Assembly: GCA_021292105.1 (NCBI GenBank)
Contig: CM037871.1
Location: 34,779,997 to 34,843,996, forward strand
Origin: Anadara kagoshimensis
Taxonomy: Eukaryota; Mollusca; Bivalvia; Arcoida; Arcidae
DNA: 64,000 nucleotides
Reading direction: 5' to 3'
Part shown: piece by piece, positions 43,972 to 54,038 of the stretch
Numbering within the stretch: the first letter of the stretch is position 1
Layout: every line of letters starts with the position of its first letter
The notes under the pieces: generated by a model
What the model was told of the DNA's origin: nothing
Seen by the model: only the letters and a program-made list of their open reading frames with translations
Database searches by the model: none
Program-made: the position numbers and the translations under genes

Positions 43972-44343
43972 GAGGCCGCAGTGAATAAGACGTTAGTCTA
44001 CAAATCAAGATTCTCACCGTTGTGAGTTCGAACCCCTCTCAGACCACATGTGCGAAAGTGAATTTTCCTTGCCGTTGGCCTTTACTGGTTCACCTGGTAT
44101 CAGTATAATATGACTGAGGGAGTGGTACACTTGTCTGCTGCATACTGACTATGTGAGCTAGCGCGTTAAAGTTGCCCTGAGTGCACGCTAGTACAAGGCA
44201 GACCATAAAACCATTCGCATTTCACATGCATACACAAACTTGTTCATAGATTAATCCATAGAGATTAATGAAAAAGTGCTTGTCGCGAATAGCTGAAAAA
44301 TTGCTGATGCGACATAAAGCAACATTCAACCAACCAACCAACC
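43972..44343 (+). mobile_element. tRNA-headed SINE, family B, copy 2
   Basis: The head reads 'ggccgcagtgaataagacgt' and box B 'gagttcgaacccctc'. The body 'gcgaaagtgaattttccttg', the tail 'gcgacataaagcaacattca' and a (CCAA)n end at 44328-44343. The CCAA run marks the 3' end of this family. Confidence 0.8.
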
Positions 44344-44622
44344 TTTATCAGTAAACTTTTATCTCCAACAGTAACATTTTTGTTAGAACCAGCAAACCAG
44401 TGACAATAAAACATGACTGGGATGTTTTCTGGTTTGAGAGGAGTTTTACTCCGAGTAAGTTTGTAAACAAAGCTAGTTTACTTTGTTTGATTTTTTATCC
44501 AACATCACAGTGACCTATAATGTTTCAACCTGTAAACATTTCTGGCGACAAAGGAAAAGCCCAAGAAAGAATCTGAGACTTCATATATATTAATATATAA
44601 AACATTTTAACTTATTTTTAAG

Positions 44623-45592
44623 TTTTTAGCTCACCTGAGCCAAAGGCTCAGATGAGCTATTGCAATCTATCACCGTGCTTGTCCGTCCGTCGTGCGTCGT
44701 CGTGTGTGTAAACTTTACATTTTAATCTTCTACTCCAAAACTACTGGGCCAAATTTGATGAAACTTGGCGATTATCATGCCTCTTAACAGCCTTTCAAAA
44801 TTGTGTTCGGGGTTTGGCCACCGTTACTTAAAATAGCAAAAAGACAAAAAAATCTTCTTCTCTGAAACCAAAAGGTGCAGACAAATTTTGATGGATATTT
44901 AGATTCAGCATACCTGGGAACATTAAAATTGTGTTTTTCATGAAAATTGAACGAAAAATAGGTTACACGTTTTTTGCGTAAAATTATGTCATGTCCCTGT
45001 TTTTTGACCTTTGATAAAAAATGCTATTTTTTAAACATTTCAGGTGATAATGGCATGGGATTTCAGTTAATTGTAGGTATTGACATGACGATAGATCAAG
45101 GTCATGGGTTCAAAGGTCAAGGTCAAAGATGCACAACTATTACCGTTATAGTTGATTATGTGCAAAACTATTAACTTTTGTATAGGCATACATATTAGAA
45201 TATTGTAGGTAATGGCACAATGGTCATTTTAATATATTAATAAAGATCATGGGTTCAAAGGTCAAGGTCATAGATGAAAACAAGTACTGAAATGATAAAT
45301 TATCCAAAAAAACTATAAACTTTTTGTATAGGCATATATATTGAATATTGTAGTTATTGGTCTAATGATAATTTTGATATATGAATAAAGGTCATGAGTT
45401 CAAAGGTCAAGGTCACAGATGCAAATTAATACTGAATTGGTTAATTGTCTTGAAAACTATAAATATTTTGTATAGGCATCTATGCTAGAATATTGTAGGT
45501 ATTGGCCTAATGATCATTTGATATATGAATGAGGGTTATGGGTTCTAAGGTCAAGGTCGCAGGTGAGCGTTAAGGCCCATGGGCCCTTGTTT
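44623..45592 (+). mobile_element. Tandem-repeat-bearing element with terminal hairpin, copy 1 (Helentron-associated/pearl-like)
   Basis: The 5' end is 'tttttagctcacctgagcc' and folds with 'ggctcagatgagct' into a stem of 14 bp. The 3' end is 'caggtgagcgttaaggccca' then 'tgggcccttgttt', so 'agctcacctg' and 'caggtgagcg' are inverted ends. In between lie a unique head, 'tccaaaactactgggccaaa', and four units of about 146 bp with 'ggttcaaaggtcaaggtca'. No ORF. The layout (short inverted ends, hairpins, central tandem array) is that of non-autonomous Helentron-associated elements such as pearl in bivalves; the class is inferred. Confidence 0.75.
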
Positions 45593-46847
45593 ACTTATAA
45601 ATGTAACCGGCATAAAAGTTTTGGTGATGATGGTGATTGTGTGAAGCCTGGTTACTTAAGTGGCCCCTAGCATATTTAACGTCTGCATTTCAGACAACGC
45701 AAATTGTTATATTTTCATTTATAGTCCCTGCAATCTGTCTAAATTTAAAATGCACTGACATTTTTGCATTTGTCCATTTGTATTTAACAAGTTTTACTTC
45801 ATTGTCTGCCATTATCGATAATATGATATAAACAAAGTGACTGCATTTCAGACACGCTTTATTTCGGGTTCACAAATGTATGTGGATGACAAACACTTAT
45901 GAGAAAAAGATTATATTATAACCTGTTGAGTGTTGCTGAAAAGAAAATAATAGTCTTCAAACGTAATCGACTAATTTTTTATTTCGGCAGTATACTGTTA
46001 TTTTGTTTACACGCATATTGTATTGATCCTGCCATATCCTAATATATCGGTAATACTGCACACCCCTAGCAAAAACATATAAAACTCTACCAAGTTTTTG
46101 AAGCAGATTGTTCTTTGATGGATTTGGCTAGTGTAACATGCAATCAATACCCCTTAACATTTGTGCAGAATGTTTTGGAAAGCCTTTATGTTGCAAATGT
46201 CTTCAATAACATCATTTCTACAGGAAAATCTCAAATGACGGGCAACCATATCCAATCGAAATAATAATTTTGCGCAATGTAAGGACATTTTGTAATATAC
46301 TGGCCCTAACTATTAAGCCATGAAATTTAAAAACCCAGTATACTAGTAGACCACCATTATTTTAACAGTGACAGAATGCTGCAGGCAGAAATTTCATATT
46401 TCCTGGAGTAATTGCCATCATCATTTTGACAAAATTCTGGCAGGTTACTTTACATTATGGTATTTAGTGTTGCCAGGGATTTTGTTAAATTTCTTGAAAA
46501 CTACCTTCTGTCTTTAAAAATTTGAAAATCAAAGTTCTGAGATCTAGCAAACTGCATTATGATATTTTGGCAATAGCCAGTATCTTCAATGCAAAGATAC
46601 TATATTGTGGTATTGTCTGATATTTTGTGGGTAAGGACAAATAGATTTCATTTTTCAGTGCATCACTTGTTTTGTGAAATTTTAGTGTACAAATCGGAAA
46701 ATTTTACTGGAAGTCATTTTCCCCTAGGGAAAACGTAAACTTTATTCAGTAGTAATTTTAAGCAAACAAAATCACTGGTTGCTAATGTTAGGCTTGTATC
46801 AAGGCTTGAAAAAATTTGATAAGGAAAAGTTATGATTTCTCAACATA

Positions 46848-49800
46848 CAGAGACGTGCAAAAAGTATTCGGTCACTTTGTAAAATCCTTCTTTATTTCAT
46901 ATAAAACTGTATATATAATAAACAATTCTCAAAATTTATTTCTTTGTCAATTTTCATAAAATTTTCACTGATAAATCAAAAATTAGTTGTAGTTTCTTTC
47001 ACTAATTTTCAAGTTATTGTCCGTCTTATAACATTCAAGAAAACATAAGGTGAACAGCATGCTAAATATTTAACTGAGATATAAAGCATGATTATATAGT
47101 AGATTTCATTTTTAGCTCACCTGACCAAAGGTCATGTGAGCTTATGGCATAGCGCAGCGTGTGTATGTGCGTGTGTGCGTGTGTGCGTGTGTGCGTGTGT
47201 GCGTCGTTAACACCTATTTTCGACTTCTCCTCTGAAACTACTGGACAGTTTTTAATGAAACTTTGTCAGAAGTATATATGGGCCGGTGCAATTCAGATTT
47301 GTTCGTGGCGTTGCCATGGCTACCATAACTAGGTCAAGGTGACCTAGGGGTTCAAAAATCCTAAAAAATCTTCTTCTCCGAAAGTACTGATTGCAGAAAA
47401 AATCTGATGTGATATTTGGCTTCTCTAGGGTCTTAAGCCTATAGTTTGTTCATTTTGTAAAATTGGGATAAAAACTAGGTTACGCGTTTTTGCGTTTAAT
47501 TTTGAAAAAATCGTAAAATAGCTTCAAATTGTTATAACTTGACTATTTGACCAGATAATGACATGGGGTTTTCAGTTTTGACATTTCTTGTTAGTATCTT
47601 CAAAATGAGGTCAAGGTCAATTGTGAAGGTCATGACCTAATTTTTTTTACCTCTGATTATAATCATTATATCGAAAACTATAAACTTTTGTATAGGCATG
47701 TATATTAGAATGTTGTAGGTATTGATACAACGATCATTTTTAATATAGAAAAAGGTCATGGGTTCAAAGGTCAAGGTCACAAATGCGAAACAATACGGAA
47801 ATGGTTAATTAGCTCGAAAACTATAAACATTTTGTATAGGCATGTACATTAGAATGTTGTAGGTATTGATACAACGATCATTTTGATGTATAGAAAAAGG
47901 TCATGGGTTCAAAGGTCAAGGTCACAGATGCGAAACAATACTGAAATGGTCAATTATCTCGAAAACTATAAACTTTTTGTATAGGCATGTATATTAGAAT
48001 GTTGTAGGTATTGATACAACGATCATTTTGATGAATAGAAAAAGGTCATGGGTTCAAAGGTCAAGGTCACAGATATGAAACAATACTGAAATGGTTAATT
48101 ATCTCGAAAACTATAAACTTTTTGTATAGGCATGTATATTAGAATGTTGTAGGTATTGATACAACGATCATTTTGATGTATAGAAAAAGGTCATGGTTCA
48201 AAGGTCAAGGTCACAGATGCAAAACAATACCGAAATGGTTAATTAGCTCGAAAACTATAAACATTTTGTATAGGCATGTATATTAGAATGTTGTAGGTAT
48301 TGATACAACGATCATTTTGATGTATAGAAAAAGGTCATGGGTTCAAAGGTCAAGGTCACAGATGCGAAACAATACCAAAATGGTTAATTATCTCGAAAAC
48401 TATAAACTTTTTGTATAGGCATGTATATTAGAATGTTGTAGGTATTGATACAACGATCATTTTGATGAATAGAAAAAGGTCATGGGTTCAAAGGTCAAGG
48501 TCACAGATGTAAAACAATACTGAAATGGTTAATTATCTCGAAAACTATAAACTTTTTGTATAGGCATGTATATTAGAATGTTGTAGGTATTGATACAACG
48601 ATCATTTTGATGTATAGAAAAAGGTCATGGGTTCAAAGGTCAAGGTCACAGATGCGAAACAATATCGAAATGGTTAATTATCTAGAAAACTATAAACTTT
48701 TTGTATAGGCATGTATATTAGAATGTTGTAAGTATTGATACAACGATCATTTGATGTATAGAAAAAGGTCATGGGTTCAACGGTCAAGGTCACAGATGTG
48801 AAACAATACTGAAATGGTTAATTATCTCGAAAACTATAAACTTTTTGTATAGGCATGTATATTAGAATGTTGTAGGTATTGATACAACGATCATTTTTAA
48901 TATAGAAAAAGGTCATGGGTTCAAAGGTCAAGGTCACAAATGCGAAACAATATGGAAATGGTTAATTAGCTCGAAAACTATAAACATTTTGTATAGGCAT
49001 GTACATTAGAATGTTGTAGGTATTGATACAACGATCATTTTGATGTATAGAAAAAGGTCATGGGTTCAAAGGTCAAGGTCACAGATATGAAACAATACTG
49101 AAATGGTTAATTATCTCGAAAACTATAAACTTTTTGTATAGGCATGTATATTAGAATGTTGTAGGTATTGATACAACAATCATTTTGATGTATAGAAAAA
49201 GGTCATGGGTTCAAAGGTCAAGGTCACAGATGCGAAACAATACTGAAATGGTCAATTATCTCGAAAACTATAAACATTTTGTGTAGGCATGTATATTAGA
49301 ATGTTGTAGGTATTGATACAACGATCATTTTGATGAATAGAAAAAGGTCATGGGTTCAAAGGTCAAGGTCACAGATGTAAAACAATACTGAAATGGTTAA
49401 TTATCTCGAAAACTATAAACTTTTTGTATAGGCATGTATATTAGAATGTTGTAGGTATTGATACAACGATCATTTTGATGTATAGAAAAAGGTCATGGGT
49501 TCAAAGGTCAAGGTCACAGATGTGAAACAATACTGAAATGGTTAATTATCTTGAAAACTATTAACTTTTGTATAGGCATGTATACTAGAATGTTGTAGGT
49601 ATTGATACAACGGTTATCATGATGTAAAAAAAAGTCATTGGGGTTTAGTATTTATGTTTTCTGTAAATCTATCAGCTAGCCATTAGTTATCAGGTGAGCG
49701 TATCAGGCCCATGGGCCTCTTGTTTTAAAACAAATCTGTTGAATTTAAAATGTTTAACTATTGAAAACAACGAAATTACCTTTCTAATTATTTTTAGAAC

Positions 49801-49986
49801 AAACTTCAACTAATTTTACATATAACAGTGAAAAAATCATGAAAATTGACAAAGAAATAAATTTTTGACAATTTTTTAAAAACACATGGTTTTATATGAA
49901 ATAAAGAAGGATTTTACAAAGTGACGGTTTTATATGAAATAAAGAAGGATTTTACAAAGTGACCGCATACTTTTTGCACGTCTCTG
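46848..49986. mobile_element. Mariner-like TIR element carrying a nested insertion
   Basis: The left end 'cagagacgtgcaaaaagtat' and the right end 'atactttttgcacgtctctg' are perfect inverted repeats next to TA on both sides (46846-46847 and 49987-49988), as for Tc1/mariner. Similarity runs about 150 bp inward ('aaaatccttctttatttcat', 'tttctttgtcaattttcat'). The right arm has a 38-bp tandem duplication at 49888-49963. Without the nested element at 47109-49726 the host is only about 0.5 kb, a fold-back MITE. Confidence 0.8.
47109..49726 (+). mobile_element. Tandem-repeat-bearing element with terminal hairpin, copy 2 (longest)
   Basis: The 5' hairpin is 'tttttagctcacctgacc' pairing with 'ggtcatgtgagct'; the 3' end is 'caggtgagcgtatcaggccc' then 'atgggcctcttgtttt'. 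The centre has about 13 well-kept units of 145-147 bp, each reading 'aaaaggtcatgggttcaaag', 'gtcaaggtcacagatgcgaa', 'ttatctcgaaaactataaac' and 'ttgtataggcatgtatatta'. The 5' head differs from copies 1 and 3, so this is a second subfamily. A (GTGC)n-like run at 47157-47203 follows the hairpin. Confidence 0.8.
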
Positions 49987-50370
49987 TACATTGTTTAGGT
50001 AAACATTCATATCTATTTATGTACTGCTGTGATAGTCATGATGATACAGTTAATACTGAATAACAAAGCTACCATCTAATTAGGAAACACATTCTATAAA
50101 CCTATCCTATATAATTTTATTGTTATTTGGATTTGTTTTATGTCTATGCTTGCAATTAAGTGATTAGCAAGGCGTTTGATGACGTGAATCGATAATTTAA
50201 AATTATCCCAGACAGCAGAAACTGCTAACTGATTAGAACAAAGAATCACTGTAATCAGAACTGAGTACCGGTAATACAGTGTACTAATAAAAAAGTTGTG
50301 ATACATGGAGCAAGAGATCAAGGGATTGCATGTATCGCTTAAATAACAGTCTTTATAAGACTTATTTAAA

Positions 50371-50548
50371 CAGTGCAACCTGTCAATAAAGGCCACCCCA
50401 AGGTAACCAGAAAAATTGGCCTTTATGGGCAGATGTCCTTTATTTACAGGTTCAAATAATACGAATAAACAATTGGGATACAATTCTACTGGGCTTTATA
50501 AGCAGGTGGTCCTTATATAGAGGTGGCCTTCAATGCAGGTTTGACTGT
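50371..50548 (-). mobile_element. MITE, 'aaaggccacct' family, copy 3
   Basis: Minus orientation; ends 'cagtgcaacctgtcaataaa' and 'ttcaatgcaggtttgactgt'. The core 'caattgggatacaattctac' and 'tatatagaggtggcctt' matches the other copies in inverse complement. Confidence 0.75.
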
Positions 50549-50844
50549 ATATAGAACTTTGATCCAAAGTCAAGGTTATCAAGTTTCAATCATAAATAGG
50601 GAGTGGGATTGATAATGTGTTTCACCTGTAAATCACTCTCTGTATGTCTTGCATATAAATCAAATGTATACGGTAACCTTTATCCAAAGTGTCGGAAGGT
50701 TATGGGTGGGTGGATTATTGTTTATAACAATATCGGTATTATGATAACTAGTCATTAACACAATCTTCAATTTCATAATAATATTATAATTGTATAATCA
50801 TTTTCCGTAGTATGATTCATGTTAAATCTATATTCCTATCAAAA

Positions 50845-51155
50845 AACTGCAGTGCTCTCTCCATATGTGGGAGGTCCTCGGTTCCAACCTCTGTGGGGTC
50901 TGACCAAGACTTTAAAATAGGTAGTGACTGTCCGAAGCACTCTGTATTCAGAAATGAAAATCACAGAGTCCTTTGGAAGAGACCTGAAAAAGTAACCCCC
51001 TGTGTAATGACAGGTGTGGCATGTAAAAGAACCCTCCCTGCACTTTTCCCTTTGTGCACTGCTAAGGTCAAAATTTCTTCCACTGCACCTATACCTGGTG
51101 ACATCTTGATATTAGTGAAATATTCTTGACTGGGAAGTAAAACCCCATTCAATCA
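50845..51155 (+). mobile_element. tRNA-headed SINE, family A, copy 6 (head decayed)
   Basis: Box A is lost, but 'ggtcctcggttccaacctct' keeps the box B position, and the rest of the body ('agtcctttggaagagacctg', 'aatgacaggtgtggcat', 'cactgctaaggtcaaaattt') and the tail 'gtgaaatattcttgactggg' are colinear with copy 5. The 3' end runs into a 52-bp duplication. Confidence 0.7.
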
Positions 51156-51244
51156 GTAGTGTTTTGGGAAAATGTATCAGTATGGATGATAAACCCCCAT
51201 TCAATCAGTAGTGTTTTGGGAAAATGTATCAGTATGGATGATAA
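51140..51244 (+). repeat. 52-bp tandem duplication
   Basis: Two almost identical copies of about 52 bp that start in the SINE tail ('ccattcaatcagtagtgttt') and end 'tatcagtatggatgat'. The near identity means a very recent event or an assembly duplicate. Confidence 0.9.
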
Positions 51245-52008
51245 ACAAGATCAGAAAACAAGCAATACACCAAGTCAGTTCTAGATGGAGGAGAGAACCT
51301 GAGTGTCTGGAGTAAACCACATACAATGTTGATATTTCTCATGTAAGCCATGGGTTTCTAAGTTACTCCGACATAGTCATAACTGATAGGAGTATGTGTT
51401 TAAGTACCATGGCATTGTGATGCAAGGCTCCTTCTGACATTACCAAGACTGACAGTGAGTGAGTACCTGTTTGAGTATCATGATGATGGGTTGCTAGCCT
51501 CCCATCATGTTTCCCTACATGATCATGATTATGTGTCTGAATATAATGACAGTATGTAACTATGTTGCTAGGGTGCTCTGATGTAGCCATTGTTGTTGAC
51601 ATGTTGAGAATGTGTCTCCGTAATGTGATTGCATCGTACTTAAGTCTTCTTTGGTGTAGCACCATCTCCCTGTTTTCTACTAGCCATGGTATATATGGAA
51701 AATCCAAATGATCATAACACATCCATTAAGAGAAGCCATATCCATATATCCTTAGAGATTAAAAGCAACACCTTATAAACAACTAACTGAGCAGTTATTT
51801 CAATATGATCATACATATTAGTCATATATATACTGTTTTTTATCAATTTATATGTCATCATTGGAATATGGCATGCATTACTGTATCCTGTGATAATGGT
51901 TGTCTGTGTGGATGGTTACTGTTCTTAGGAAAGTGTTATGAATATGGAACAAATTGTGAATTATGTCTGTAATTATCTGGAAGGTTTGGTTTTTATTTTT
52001 CCTCCATT
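51245..52008. other. Gene-free stretch with degenerate short repeats
   Basis: 51370-51660 repeats 'tatgtgtttaagtacca'-like, 'gttgctaggc'-like and 'catgatcatgat' pieces at irregular spacing. The minus-strand 119-codon ORF here is His-rich by repeat composition and has no recognised domain. No gene supported. Confidence 0.45.
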
Positions 52009-52400
52009 TTTAGCTCACTTGTTCCAAAGTCCATCTGAGCATACTGCTAAGAACAGCGTTATTGTGTGTGTATTAGTGCACAAGTCATCAACACCAGTTC
52101 TCAATTTGTCTTCTAAAACTACCCGGCAGATTTACAGTAAATAAAACTTAGGATCATGTCTTCATGTCTAGGTCAAATCTTAAAAAAAAACCTCTAAAAC
52201 CAGTGACTATAGACAAAATCTAATGTAATATTTAATCAGTAGAGTATAAAACCTATAGTTTATCATTTTGTGGGATTTTATCGAAATGGATTACATGTTT
52301 TTGCATTTGTAAAATAGCTTTAAATTGCTATATTTTGACTATAATATGAAAAAATATTGATATGTGATGTGGTTTTCAGCTTTGATGTTTTCTTGAAAAA
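52009..52400 (+). mobile_element. Degenerate 5' part of the hairpin element
   Basis: Begins 'tttttagctcacttgttcca' then 'aagtccatctgagc', a decayed form of the 5' hairpin, and continues 'ttctaaaactaccc' and 'gtttatcattttgtgggatt' like the head of 47109. No tandem units or 3' end follow. Confidence 0.55.
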
Positions 52401-52816
52401 TTAAATCCCCTACTATATATGCAGATGTGGTGGAATAAAATAGGAAATGGCAAAGTCACAATGTTGTTTATTTAGTTCCATATGCATTATGGTCATGTAT
52501 TATTTTCTGATATAAATCCAGGTAGATCTTGATCATTTCAATTATAACATGACTAACACAATTATTTAAATCAATAAATTTCATATACATGTAATTTCTA
52601 AATTAAGTCTTTGGAGCAATACAATTGTAAACAGGTTTCTTTGTTGCTTGTGATGTGTTCCAAATGAAAACTATGTCACAATACAAAGTTGCATTATGAC
52701 TGTAAGCGAGTACACAGAATCAATAAAATAAGGATAGTATGAATGAAATAAAATGGCAGAACAGTCATGTTTTATAGCCTATTATAACTAGCTAAACAGG
52801 ACATGCTTAATCATCC

Positions 52817-52890
52817 AAGGCACCTGACCTCACTTTCTTGGTGAGATTGTAGTCCGGACATGGATTCCAATGTTTGTTTTTGATTGATGA
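52817..52890 (+). repeat. Partial copy of the satellite leader repeat
   Basis: Reads 'aaggcacctgacctcacttt', 'cttggtgagattgtagtccg' and 'gacatggattcc', matching the first part of 19836-19920. No satellite-like unit follows. Confidence 0.5.
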
Positions 52891-53214
52891 TTAATATGAC
52901 TGAAGTGAAATGAAACCGCAGAACAGTCTTGTTCTATAGTTTATTGCATCATGGGCTAGTTTCTTTTTTCATTGGAAGAGAAAAACCAATCATTTTATTC
53001 AGGTTATTTTTCCTTGTTTCAAATTTTGGTGAAAAGCTAACTGGGTTCAGGTCTGACATTATTACAAGAGATTAAGGGATGTGAAGGAATGATGATAATG
53101 GAGCTTAAAACCATTCAGCTGAAGTCTGCTGGACTAGCTTGTGTTGGTTCTATATTTCAAAAGATGACAAAGATGATTATACATCTAGTCGGTCCGACTG
53201 ATACTATAACTGAT

Positions 53215-53870
53215 GAATTAAATGATTGTGAGAGCACTCGGCAATCTAGCTGTTCCCATAATCTGACTCAAAAAGCTGAATCCACAACTTGCTGTGGCAG
53301 GTCGGATTTGACTATTACTCTAAGTGACTTAATGGAAGGATTTAGAATAGTCAGTTATCTCGCTTTTCAACATACAGTAAAACACGTTTATAATGAAGCC
53401 CTCAGGACTCTTTTTTTAACTTTGTTGTAAAGCCATTTCATTATATTGTTGTACATAGACTTATATAGAGGAGCGGTCGGGTCTAATATTTGACTTCGTA
53501 CTATCTATGTATTCGTTGTAAGCATGTTCGTTATATTCGTGTTTTACTGTACTTTGACTTACCTAATTACATAACAAACTATGATGGATTTAGTGTGACT
53601 GTTACTGTGAAAGACTATGAAATGACTGTGAGTTTAGTCAGCAATCTAGCTTTTCTACAATCCATAATCTGACCAACAGAGCTGAATGCACAATTGGCCA
53701 TGATGCATTGGATTTGAATTGCTATAAAAGACAATTTAATGATTTAGAAAAGTCAGCAACCTATTTGCTCCCTATAGATTTTGTCTGTAATCAGACCAAC
53801 TCGATTCTACAACTGACTGTGATAAATTGGGTAGTAATTGTAACAGTTAGACATTAAATGAATGAAATGA
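53215..53870 (+). repeat. Degenerate tandem repeat of about 200 bp with a MITE inserted
   Basis: The blocks 'cggcaatctagctgttccca', 'taatctgactcaaaaagctg' and 'aatccacaacttgctgtg' at 53238-53300 recur as 'cagcaatctagcttttctac', 'taatctgaccaacagagctg' and 'aatgcacaattggccatg' at 53638-53702, and more weakly after 53755. The 113-codon ORF at 53089-53430 is made of this repeat. Confidence 0.6.
53374..53550. mobile_element. Pogo/Tigger-like MITE with clean ends
   Basis: Ends 'acagtaaaacacgtttataa' and 'ttatattcgtgttttactgt' are inverted, flanked by TA on both sides. 177 bp, no ORF. It interrupts the tandem repeat at 53215-53870. Confidence 0.7.
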
Positions 53871-54038
53871 TTTCGAAAATGAAACCAAGAATCTACATGT
53901 AGCAGATTTATATTTATACTCCTGGTAAAGAAAGTAAGCCTGTCTATCTGTGTCTGTCTGTCTGTCGTTATCCTTGATGGGAAAGGGGTACATGTGTCTG
54001 TCAAGAGACTGCTCTAGTTCAATTTACATGTATATGTA

